DNA of 64,000 nt, from the NCBI GenBank assembly GCA_029948255.1, contig JALIZF010001265.1:124001-188000 (forward strand). Direction: 5' to 3'. Below the pieces are notes generated by a model. The model had not been told where the DNA came from. It made no database searches and saw nothing but the letters and a program-made list of their open reading frames with translations. How positions within the stretch are numbered: position 1 is the first letter of the stretch; the number at the start of each line of letters is the position of its first letter. The stretch is from Telmatactis stephensoni (taxonomy: Eukaryota; Cnidaria; Anthozoa; Actiniaria; Isophelliidae). A program made the translations under genes and the position numbers. This document shows positions 54,541-64,000 of the stretch, in pieces.

Positions 54541-55607
54541 TATATGAATAAAAGACGTTACGTGACCAAACGCGAAATACAAGGTCAATGGAATCTAGTT
54601 TCATGCCATGGTCTGGTCCAGAATTCCGATATTAAAATTCAGTACAAAAACCTCTCAAGATCTCTTGAATGCTTGAATGAGGAATATAATTGACTTGCTT
54701 CTATGTATGTTCGTTTAGCAACATGTAGGATGAGAATTTGTAGATTTCCAGCTCATAGGAAATAGGCTTTATCGCGAGGGCGTCCTTTCAAGTACTCCAT
54801 TTAGAGTTCGATATTTGGTCAAAGTATTGGAGATGAAGCTCAAAATAACAGCCCATTCTGAAGCTCTTATAAGTATATAGGTATATCTCGAGTTAAAAGC
54901 TCCTCTTTACTTGTCTTACTGCCTGAAAGCTATTTTCTTTGTAGTCGGCCATCTTGCATTCCTAAAGTTCCTGGCTTGCGTTCGCAGTCGCTCAAAGGTG
55001 ATGAGTGAAGGGCATTGTTTTAACGTTCTTAACCAATCAGAAGTAGCTGAGGACGAAAAGAGAGAGAGAAAAAAAGTTTTGCAGTTTATAACTCGTTCCC
55101 GGCCTATGGCCTGGGCACGGGTAAAAATCGTATTTTTGTCCAAAATTTTCACTGAAAATGATGTCTTTTAGTTTGGCAGCTAGGAAAACTCTTTCACAAA
55201 CCGTTTAACATCACATTCTAACCGAAACAATGTTTGGGGAGCAATTTATGGCTAGAATCAGATTTTCGTGTAAACCTAAACTCTTATCGGTCGATCGAAT
55301 TCCCATGGAGCCGTCTACATTTTTCAAATAACTCAGTCGTGTTCACAAATAAATAGAATTGAAAGGGTTATAGTATCCTTTATACATCGGAAAGTGTCGC
55401 CAAATAGATTTAATTTGTGGTAAAAGTGCTTTGTTCTGAATTAGAAATACTGCTGCCTTTTTCATTTTGGAGGCAAAAAGGGCAAAGGCAAAGGCTAATG
55501 TTTTACTTCGAAATCGCGGGGAGTGGTTGCCCAGTTTCCCGAGCCAAAGGCTCATGTATCAAGCGTTCGAAGGTGCGCCCTCTACCCCCTCTATCCATCA
55601 GTGCTCC

Positions 55608-55745
55608 GTTTTAAGGGTATTTAAAGCTAATTAAAGCTACACGGAAAGGAAAGAAGTCGAAACAAGGATGTGAAGTCACTGTGGATTGAACTCGGGACCT
55701 CTCGCACCGAAGGCCACGCACTAACCAACTGTGCCATCCTTGCTC
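55608..55745 (-). mobile_element. tRNA-derived SINE, near-complete copy
   Basis: On the minus strand it reads GGATGGCACAGTTGGTTAGTG (box A-like), GAGTTCAATCC (box B-like), then the TTTCGACTTCTTTCCTTTCC body and the AAATACCCTTAAAACGGAGC tail. The head resembles a tRNA with a GTTGGTTAGTGCGTGG D-arm. Confidence 0.75.
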
Positions 55746-55950
55746 CTTAAATCAAACACTCGTGTCATCACTTGGGTCAAATAGACAGTTGCTGGACAGT
55801 TGCAGTAATCTGATCCAATGTCACGTAAGCAATGTAAACATCTTGGCTATCACGCGTGAGAAATTCTCGTCCCACTAGTGAGGTCAACACACTGAAAGAT
55901 TTGTTGGAACTTCATAGCTACTCTTCTAAATTCTCTTTTTATTTTATAAG

Positions 55951-56641
55951 TCAACCAATAGTTGTAGTAGTTAGTATCATTTATCCCCGAAACATTTTTC
56001 CAATAAAAAAGAAATTTTAAACACACAATTCCCATTGTCAGATTTTAGAGTCGGGTTTTTACGTCACGCTAGCTATCTCTACACAAGAGATTTGCCGCAA
56101 CTTTATAGCTAAGATACTTGGATTTCTCCATTTGCAAATCATTTCCATTGGTAAAACCTGTTGTTTAGTGAAAACTCCAGCCATCAAACTGAAGACCTCT
56201 TTTTGTAAAAGCCATGAGAAGTTGGCAGTGCTGACTCCTTTCACGTCATCACATTTGCATTTTGAAATTTGATACCTTTATATCTCAGAAAATATGGGTC
56301 TAGGAAAAAAACCAACCAATAGTTGTAGTAGTTAGTATCATTTATCCCCGAAACATTTTTCCAATAAAAAACGCAAGTTTAAACACACAATTCCCATTGT
56401 CAGATTTTAGAGTCGGGTTTTTACGTCACGCTAGCTATCTCTACACAAGAGATTTGCCGCAACTTTATAGCTAAGATACTTGAATTTCTCCATTTGCAAA
56501 TTATTTCCATTGGTAAAATTTGTTGTTTAGTGAAAACTCCAGCCATCAAACTGAAAACCTCTTTTTGTAAAAGCCATGAGAAGTTGGCAGTGCTGACTCC
56601 TTTCACGTCATCACATTTGCATTTTGAAATTTGATACCTTT
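55951..56641. repeat. Direct tandem duplication, two units of about 330 bp
   Basis: 55951-56275 and 56311-56641 are nearly identical. The differences I can see are mostly C-to-T type changes. Both contain a minus-strand frame reading FSWLLQKEVFSLMAGVFTKQQ-like sequence, but this is probably incidental. Confidence 0.8.
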
Positions 56642-57840
56642 TATTCACTGTGCTCTCCAACAAGAACCGAGTTTGAAAATAAAAAAAACATGGGTGATAG
56701 GGGCTTTAAAGAGTCATCTTGAATATCGATACCCCGGTTCTCCACCAATGTGTTACGTTATGCGTACCGTCAAGGATTAACGAGGCTAAAATTGGGACAA
56801 ACCTTTTATTTTTATTTAATTTCGAAGGACAAACTTGCTGTGATTCTTTCTTTAATTACTCTTGTTTGCTCAGATTACACTTGCTCGGAGCACGTACTAA
56901 AACTGGACTACTTCTAACTTCACAGGCTATTTACCTAAGAGCTATCTTATTGTCTAAAAACGGAATACTTTCCAATTTAGGAAGTACGATTTTAGCTATA
57001 AAGATTGAAAATTGCTGAAAAAGGGGAATTCCATAAATCTAGTTGGCTTTGAACTTCAATTACAACTGCGTCATTAACAAAAACTAAATTCAGTAACTCT
57101 CACTAATGACTACCGGATCTACATCGAGATCAGTCCTACAATTGTTAACGATTGAATTGTTTCAAATTACAAACTTAGATTTATCGAATTAGGCTAGCTA
57201 ACTTTCTCGCTAAAACATTATTTGCTGTTTCAACTCGAACAATTGCTGGTTAAATACGTAGTGTCAATAAAATGACAACCTAGTCAAACTATCCTAGAAC
57301 TACTAGCTGAAGCTTGTCTGTCTGAAGATAAAGCTGAAGCTGTCTGAAACTTTTAAAGATAGAAATATTGAAGGTTGTAAATTGATAAAATTCTTAAACC
57401 CACTAAACTATTGAAATCTATAAAATTATTAAAACTCGGATGGGCCTGGCATAACACGTGACTTTACCCTAAACAGCTTACCCATAATTCGTGCGAAAAA
57501 TGCATTACAAGCAATTCGTCAATCCTTTAAAGTGTTCAAAATTAAACACTAAGTCGAAGTAAAACGTGTTTCGCTACAGATTGTCAGTAATTGTACATTT
57601 ATTTATCTTAATGTGTTTTTGAGTAATGTTGCTAGTTAAGCATTTTAAGTGTCAGCAAGCTTGACCGTTCTGATTGTAGGATTTTCTATTGTTTCTTGTT
57701 TGTGATACACCCTCTTTCACTATATCCCAAACGGACCAAAATAGGGTTTTCGCTTTGACTCCAGACGTGATGTAAACAGGAAATTAGATTTAGCTTAGGT
57801 GTTATATTCAGCACTTAGCTGCAAGGAAGGGTGATGAGCT
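56642..57840. other. Intergenic region upstream of GPCR 2
   Basis: AT-rich with no gene recognised. The plus frame 56719-57018 has no family resemblance. Confidence 0.4.
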
Positions 57841-57848
57841 ACTCCTAA

Positions 57849-57857
57849 TTTATATAA
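57849..57857 (+). promoter_or_regulatory. Candidate TATA box of GPCR 2
   Basis: TTTATATAAGG stands about 70 bp before the 5' splice site of the putative leader intron, a sensible place for a start site near 57875-57885. No other signal was tested. Confidence 0.45.
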
Positions 57858-57922
57858 GGACTATCGATATTTGGACTCACACTCGTAGATTGAGGAAGTC
57901 TTTGTACAAACGTACTAGCGAG

Positions 57923-58017
57923 GTAAGTTTGGGGTACGACTCAAATTCAGTTAGAAAGTCTTTCATTAGTCGATGTTCCTCGTAACAAACGGTTGTTAAA
58001 ATGCTTTTGTTCTACAG
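57923..58017 (+). other. Putative 95-bp 5' UTR intron of GPCR 2
   Basis: Donor GCGAG|GTAAGT and acceptor TTTTGTTCTACAG|ATTG frame a 95-bp GT-AG intron ending 27 bp before the ATG. Single-exon GPCR coding regions often have such leader introns. Confidence 0.6.
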
Positions 58018-58044
58018 ATTGATTTATCAATACCGGCCAACGTA

Positions 58045-59073
58045 ATGGCCAGTCTCAACGGATCAAGATTTTTGACGAATGAAAGTTCGATTTCCAATGG
58101 TAACACATTTGACTATGGCAGAATACCAAAAACGATAGCTTTGTGCATTCTATTCCTCATCTCCGTTGTCGGAAACTCCCTTCTCGTGTGGATAATCTAC
58201 AAAGAAGGCCGACTGAGGACTACGGTCAATTTCTTAGTGGCCAACATGGCAGCCAGCGATCTTCTTACAACAATTTTTTTCATACCGAAAGAAATAAAAA
58301 AGATTCACTACTATGATAGATGGTTCATCGACAACGCTTTTGGACTAATCTTGTGTAAAGTTTCTCCTTGCATCTCCTATATTTCCACTGGTGTTTCAAT
58401 ATACAGTTGTGTTTTTATCGCCCTTGATCGGTACTTCGCTGTTGCCCATCCCCTGAAAGGAGGCTTTACCAGATCTCGACTAAAATACATCATACCAGGA
58501 ACTTGGATCTTTTCAATCCTAATTGCATCGCCTTCTTTGTACTACAGGACTCTGATACACTTTGAGAATGCATCATATTGTATGTTAATGGATGACAAAC
58601 ATGTGAAGTATCTTTACAGATTACACCATATAATCATGCTCGTTGTTTTCGCTGCTATTCCTCTCCCTATCATTACATCTCTTTATATTTTGATCGTCTA
58701 CAAGCTCCGTCATCATAAAACCCCAGGAAACCCAAACGACTTGACCAGGATGAGAAGAGAACGACAAAATAAGAAAGTTTTGAAGATGTCTGTGGCCATA
58801 GTGGGCTCATTCCTATTTAGCGCCCTATCTTTTAGCACCTATTCTATTGTAAGGCATGCCGGAAAACTTAACAGCTTGAATCTTGCGCAGTGGACTAATT
58901 TGAAATTCAGCGCTGAGTTTGTTGGGTTTATGCTAGTCACTTATAATTTCTTTATTCTTGTTATCTTCAATGAAGTCTACCGAGAAAATTTGAGAGTCAT
59001 CCTAAAGAATATGTGTTGTAGACTTACTGCAATTGCCCCCAATGGTCAAGACCATTCCACAGGAGAAACTTGA
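58045..59073 (+). CDS. Rhodopsin-class (class A) GPCR 2, single coding exon, 342 aa, lacking CWxP and NPxxY
   Basis: This is a seven-transmembrane receptor. Landmarks: possible N-glycosylation at Asn5, Asn12 and others; GN at 43-44 (TM1); NMAASD with Asp72 (TM2); Cys104 (TM3); an intact DRYFAV at 128-133; Trp154 (TM4); Cys179 in ECL2; Pro206/Pro208 (TM5); and a basic third loop (RMRRERQNKK, about 235-244). TM6 reads FLFSALSFSTYSI at about 256-268 and lacks the CWxP toggle. TM7 reads TYNFFILVIF at 299-308, where NPxxY would be; Asn301 remains but Pro and Tyr do not. The rest is intact and of normal length, so it is likely a functional but atypical receptor. The ligand is unknown. The ATG follows the acceptor of a leader intron, supporting this start. 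Confidence 0.93.
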   Translation: MASLNGSRFLTNESSISNGNTFDYGRIPKTIALCILFLISVVGNSLLVWIIYKEGRLRTTVNFLVANMAASDLLTTIFFIPKEIKKIHYYDRWFIDNAFGLILCKVSPCISYISTGVSIYSCVFIALDRYFAVAHPLKGGFTRSRLKYIIPGTWIFSILIASPSLYYRTLIHFENASYCMLMDDKHVKYLYRLHHIIMLVVFAAIPLPIITSLYILIVYKLRHHKTPGNPNDLTRMRRERQNKKVLKMSVAIVGSFLFSALSFSTYSIVRHAGKLNSLNLAQWTNLKFSAEFVGFMLVTYNFFILVIFNEVYRENLRVILKNMCCRLTAIAPNGQDHSTGET

Positions 59074-60000
59074 CAAGGTTACGTCATGGATTCAAACTGA
59101 AGTGTCCAACTGCTTTTAATATGTTACCTTTTAGGGTGTCACATATAATTGAATATGAGGCGTTTGGGGCTCATGAATATTCAATGATATTGAATTTCCA
59201 AGAACTGGGCTATTTGAAAACAGGAAACACAGATATTTTCGTGCGAGTGAATCACTGCACTACCATACCGAGGGCAGTCAATGGAAAGGTTAAATTTCAG
59301 GGTCAAGTTCCCGCCAAAATATGCTGATTTCTCCAGGAAGAACGATTTGGGACAACTGAAAGCACGTGGGAATTTGTCCAGCATCGAGAAACAAAAACGA
59401 ACTTCGCCCAAGTGCGGAGGATACTTGAAATAACACAGATAACATGACGGCTCAAGTCCAAAAAAAAATTTTTTTAGAAGGGCCATCGCCCCCTCCCCTC
59501 CCCCGTTGAGCCAGGTTACAAATGAGGTTAGTCGAGCATAATATATAGATAAAGGTAATGAAAAGATTGTACACGGTGAAGGCCCTATTCAACTTCCATG
59601 TTTGCTCCTTTGCTAGTCCCTTTGAAGTTTGCCGTGTTTCCTAACCATTTCACTCTATTGTTTTTGGTGCGAATAAATAACTTTTGATTAATTTGCCGGG
59701 AATATGTTTGCGTTTGATTAATCTTAAATTAATAAATGAGCAAATTGTTACAGTGAAAATGTTTTTTAATTATAATGACTCGCTAATCCACCAATACCAC
59801 AAAATTGCGTTAAATTATGTTTTAGCCCATCACGACTGATTATATGCATTTCCTGCATGAAGAACATGTAAGTTGTCAAGGTCACGTTTATCATACGATT
59901 TAGAATAAATAAATTTCAAAGTTTTGATCTTTAGACTTTCGGACTTATATGATAATCAGTAATTTTTTGTAAATGCTACCATTAAAAGAGTTTTACTTTA
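59074..60000 (+). other. GPCR 2 3' region
   Basis: It contains an AATAAA at about 59672 that could serve as polyadenylation signal. No other gene was seen. Confidence 0.35.
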
Positions 60001-61585
60001 TAGCGGAGCTCCCGCGCGGGCCGCAGGCCCGCGCGAGCGGAGCACCATACCTATGAAAAAATGGTAACCCATCGAGTTGATTTTTCATGGCTTGAGTATA
60101 CGTCACTTCCGTCGTCCGTCCGTGTCGTCGTGCCCATCGCGATGCTGATTGGCTGATTGATTTTTGGCGCCAACTTGACGCGCGCTGACACTTTAAAACT
60201 GAAAATGTACAAGTTTCCTTGCAGTTTTAACTTACAAAACTTGAAAATATCATTCTGAAAACCTCGTAAAAATTTAGCAATTTTCATGATCATTAATCTG
60301 TGCTAATCTTGACGAGTTAAAGCAAAAAATACCGTACGTTTGAATTTTTTTCGGGCCCGGTGTCGTTTCAAAAAAAGTGCTCGAAAGACGAAGGACACAA
60401 CGGAGAACATTTACAAAGCTGGACGACTTTTTTAGTTGGTTTTGAATTTCGTAGCTTCAAAACACTTCTCGTGATGAATGAGTCATTGAGGATTGTGTAT
60501 TCTTCGTTTCGTGAAGATGCCTTCAGTAAAGCTGCTTAAAAATCTAGCCAAAGTTGAAAATTAAGAATCGTCTGCATCGAGTGTGAAACAAGGACTGAGC
60601 ACTACGCTTCGAAAGACAACAAGGAAAGCACTTCAAGGTAAAGACCCTGAGAGAAAAAACTCTGATGTCAAAAAGTCCGTTGTACCTATATTTGATCATT
60701 TATCTTTTATTTGGGATTGATGACTGTGAAAAAATAAACGTTTTTGCACGTAGAACTGTGGCCAAGTTTAGACAAACACTTAAGCTTATATAAGTAAATC
60801 AGTACAAAAAAAACTTTTTGCACGACTTTTAATAATAAAATTTATAAGAATTTGATTTTGAACTCATTTCAACCTGAATAATGTGTATATACAGTTCAAG
60901 TTTGGGGCGGTCTGGAATTTAATGAAACTGATTGACTAATGACATGAAAAAGGAAGGAATTTTGCATACAACTGAACTAGAGTTGTTGCTCCTTGAGCCC
61001 ATATGAGACTTCACTAGTAAATGCAAATTAAAAATACTTCAGTAATTCCTTGTTTTCTTGTTGTGTCAAGTAGCTATTTTATCATCACTTTAAATTGTAT
61101 TATCAGTGTAATCTGGAAGAGACAAGTATTCACCTAGTATGTCATTAGAAAACAAAACAACAACTAAACCACAAAAAAATTAACAAGATGTAAAAATATA
61201 GTGAAAACAAACAACTCAAGATATGTAGTTCTGCAATATCCAGGATGTTGAAAAGGTTTAATTATTTGTATCAATGAAATAAGGTTTTGGAGATTTTTGC
61301 TTTCTATACCTGACAATTATGAACCACTACACAGTCAATTATGAAATCTGACAGTGTATCTGAATATTAAAATATACTATAATAAAGGTCACTTACAAGC
61401 TTACAAGCCCATACAACTCACAGGAGACCAAAGGGTGAGAGTATATACAAATCAAAGCAAATGCCTTAATTTTCACTTTCATAATCTTCATTCCAACTTT
61501 TTCAAGCCCAATTAACACAGGAAGCCCAATTCATTTGAATCAAGAACATAAAAAAAATATTAGAATTGAAATGGGAGCTCCGCTA
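60001..61585. mobile_element. TIR element, TAGCGGAGCTCCC ends, 1585 bp
   Basis: TAGCGGAGCTCCC at the left is exactly inverted at the right (GGGAGCTCCGCTA). The left 300 bp, with GCGAGCGGAGCACCATAC, is the same repeat as 9035-9342. A GC-rich palindrome (CGCGCGGGCCGCAGGCCCGCGCG) lies at 60013-60036. No transposase was seen. Confidence 0.65.
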
Positions 61586-61651
61586 TTAGGTAGTACCTAA
61601 TTTTTATATTATATTGTTTAATGAGTAGAATAATTCTGATTTGGGGAAACA

Positions 61652-61727
61652 TAGCCTGCGTTGCTGGCGGTCTGCGGTTTTTGCTTCCTCTACCCCAAAA
61701 ATCGCAGACCGCCAGCAACGCAGGCCA
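61652..61727. mobile_element. Hairpin element 3 (TAGCCTGCG ends), 9-bp target duplication
   Basis: Two 32-bp arms with two mismatches surround a 12-nt loop. The arms begin TAGCCTGCGTTGCTGGCGG. The flanks are ggggaaaca / agggaaaca (8 of 9). Confidence 0.8.
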
Positions 61728-62225
61728 AGGGAAACAATCATATCACATGCGTGCGTAGTGACCAAAGGAGTTTGAAAACACTCTTGAGATGGCCGGCACC
61801 GCTAAGATAAATCATGATTATCGGTGAACTTTCCACACTCATATATTTCAGTTTTATTATTGCAACGATTCAAATCGTACACTTCCGATTACGAGGGCTT
61901 TCCGAAGAAAATCGCGCGAAGAAACGTTCCCTCTGCCCGTCCCTGAAGTCAAACGGTGACATGATCCAGTCTGACGTTTCTATGTCACGCCATTAAAAAG
62001 CTATCAAATTATGCTCTTCTGAGAGAGCCTAAAGACCAAGGGAATTCCCCGTTTAAGGGAATTTCTCAGAACTTGTCATAAATATCATTTCCCTGTTTTC
62101 ATGGAATAGTTTTTATTTAAAACGATATTATTTAATTCTTGGAATCGGTTTTAGTGTAATACACATCACTAGAGTCTAGTTTCATTTGTTTTTCTACTTC
62201 ACTATTAGGTACCGGTTTAATTTGT

Positions 62226-62240
62226 GTGTGTGTGTGTGTG
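62226..62240. repeat. (TG)n microsatellite
   Basis: A short perfect TG tract. Confidence 0.85.
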
Positions 62241-62504
62241 TCCACACGGGTCAGAAAAATCGCCAGAAATATGAGCTACTGTAGTTCGTAATACTAAGAG
62301 ATTAGGAAGATTTTTGTCGAAGTTTTAGGAATGCTTGAAATACAACCTGCAAATTTCATGGTTGTCTTCAAAACAGTTCAAAGATCTTTTGCTCAAATTT
62401 ACATATTACAATTGACACTATTTTTGATGTAAGAGAAGAGAGCAGTTTACTGTCTACTGCTATTTTACGATGTCGACAATATTCTCTAGGAACAAGAAAA
62501 CACT

Positions 62505-62565
62505 TAGCCTGCGTCACATCCGGACTTTTCCTCCGTTAGGAAAAGTCCGGATGTGACGCAGGCTA
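62505..62565. mobile_element. Hairpin element 4 (TAGCCTGCG ends), perfect arms and perfect 9-bp duplication
   Basis: Two perfectly matching 28-bp arms surround a 5-nt loop (ccgtt). The arms begin TAGCCTGCGTCACATCCGG. The direct repeat gaaaacact flanks it (62496-62504, 62566-62574). It is the smallest and youngest-looking member. Confidence 0.9.
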
Positions 62566-62574
62566 GAAAACACT

Positions 62575-64000
62575 TGGCGAAGGGAAGAAACCCGCCTCAG
62601 GATTGAGCGTCTTGAACGAAAACTCGTAGAGAAACAAAACATGCTATGATGACATTAATTATTAGAAAACTACCAAAATCCTTTGCAGTCTTGGAGTGTA
62701 CACTGCATGTGGACTTAATGCGACAACGTTTTTTGAAATAGGTATATATGACGTTTGAGCTAACCAAAAACTCTGGAAATTCATTCCATGAACTCCTCAG
62801 AACATGCTTTATCAAACTTCCTATCTTAGCTCCAAGATTTTTTCCAATCCATGGACTTCTAAAAAATTGCCACATAGCTGACAAGTCCAAGATTTGTAGC
62901 CAAATTCGAACACTTGCATGCCTTCTCGGCATAAGCTCATCAATTTCAAACCAGATTCCAGTCAAAATGTGGATATTTTACACATTTACTTGTTGAACCA
63001 TTTTTTGCTAGCTTCTCTACATGTTGATAGCAGATGTGACGTCACAAAATCCAACAACGCTGAACGGTTGCTAGCCTAGAGACGCCGCCCCCCCCCCTCT
63101 TGCTTCAAACACAATTTTTTTAAGGTCAACCACATATGTAAAATACCCTAAAAAGCAAAGAATTGATATTCCACTGAAGGCTAGATATTTAATAAACTGG
63201 TAGGCATTCTGAAAAAGGTAAATGTAATAGCCATTCTATATACCTTCTAGTATATATCCTAACATCCCAGTACAATGGTCTGAAATTTGGTAAAATTTTA
63301 ATTTTAAGGTAGTTCGGGACCCTTGCTACTGCGCATCTCGCGCGCGCACTTTATTAAAGAACATTCGCTTGTCCGCGGGAAGTCTGGGCACTATCGAGTC
63401 AGCGATTGAAAACCGAAGAAATTCGTTTTTTGGTGAAGAAAAATAGTATTTTATCGACCAGATTCTGCAAACAAATTTATCAAAACATGTTGTGCACCGT
63501 GTAAAGTAGGAGAAAAAGCTCGAACTATAAAATTTAGCGAATATTATGAGTCGAAAAGGAGCAGAGAACAACGCTAAAATGGCTGATTTTTTGTTCGTTT
63601 TTGAAGATTTTTACCCTTTGTTCTTCTCTAACTCTTTAAACAATTCGGTGACCCCCTGATTTTATGAATGATTTATGTTCACAATTTTATAAACTTTTCG
63701 TATAAAGAAAAAAAATGATACTTCTATCGTTTCGATTTTGAGTAAATTTTTCATTTTTCTGTCTGATCCTCCAAAAACGTGTATTCTAGAAGGCCATTTT
63801 TCGCATGTTATTGTTGATATTTCGCTTCTTTGCAAATTGTTCGGCAACAACTTAGTTCCAAGTGTTTTTCTGCATCCCAGGCTATCATTTTGTTTGCTTT
63901 TAAATACATTTGGTTGTTCCAAAATTCTTATAATTTGACTTAATATTGCGAGGCCATTTTTCGTAAAAACAAAACAAACACCCCACATCTCCCCCCTCGT
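62575..64000. other. Right end of window; nothing coding recognised
   Basis: It contains a CACCTATTTC-family terminus (about 62725-62745), a C-run at 63089-63098 and AT-rich sequence. Short frames at 62597-62996 and 63326-63988 show no family features. Confidence 0.4.

Larger units (their letters stand above)
51865..55125 (+). repeat. Dispersed repeat (GACGCACACGTGCGTTCACT family), copy 2, interrupted
   Basis: The left end is 51865-51896 and it continues at 53877 after the inserted element. A further MITE (54263-54540) sits inside. The right part shares AACTCGTTCCCGGCCTA with copy 1 at its end. Confidence 0.75.

Noticed and set aside
56059..56663. 61-aa and 80-aa related minus frames (QKEVFSLMAGVFTKQQ)
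   Set aside because: Present only because the DNA is tandemly duplicated. No start, splice or family evidence.

Overview
This is a window of nuclear DNA from an animal with spliced genes, AT-rich introns and many transposon remnants. The gene families (an SLC22 transporter cluster and single-exon rhodopsin-class GPCRs), the short GT-AG introns and the repeat types fit an anthozoan cnidarian, most likely a stony coral. That placement is inference from family resemblance, not a database match.

From 1 to about 50 kb the window is dominated by a head-to-tail array of SLC22-type (organic ion transporter, MFS) genes, all on the minus strand. Four are complete, with the same ten-exon plan: A (1842-11083), B (12439-23420), C (25414-30641) and D (42660-49961). 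All internal exon lengths match to the base (229, 199, 216, 135, 98, 112 and 73 nt). A coding exon 1 at 564-582 belongs to a fifth gene whose body lies off the left edge. An isolated, decayed exon 8 at about 41214-41330 is the relic of another copy. A and B are a recent tandem duplication of about 10.6 kb. C and D are older and start translation differently: from a Met in exon 2 that A and B have lost, whereas A and B start in a 19-nt coding micro-exon. At the transmembrane-11 position that is acidic in cation transporters and basic in anion transporters, the copies carry Phe, Phe, Cys and Ser.

Two intronless class A GPCR genes interrupt and flank the array: 34592-35647 (minus, between C and D) and 58045-59073 (plus, with a 95-bp intron in its 5' UTR). 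The second lacks both the CWxP and NPxxY switches.

Most of the rest is mobile-element debris. Because A and B, and several dispersed repeats, exist as pairs with and without insertions, exact empty sites and target duplications can be read. The most notable set is four tiny hairpin elements (61-100 bp) with common termini (TA[CG]CCTG[CG]G), 9-bp target duplications, and arms unrelated in sequence from copy to copy. Other elements with 9-bp duplications are a 1980-bp long-TIR element (51897-53876) and a GACACTAGT family (17978-18296, 28976-29589). There are also a TTAA-flanked piggyBac-like element, TA-flanked mariner-like MITEs, tRNA-derived SINEs, a LINE 3' fragment and long microsatellites.
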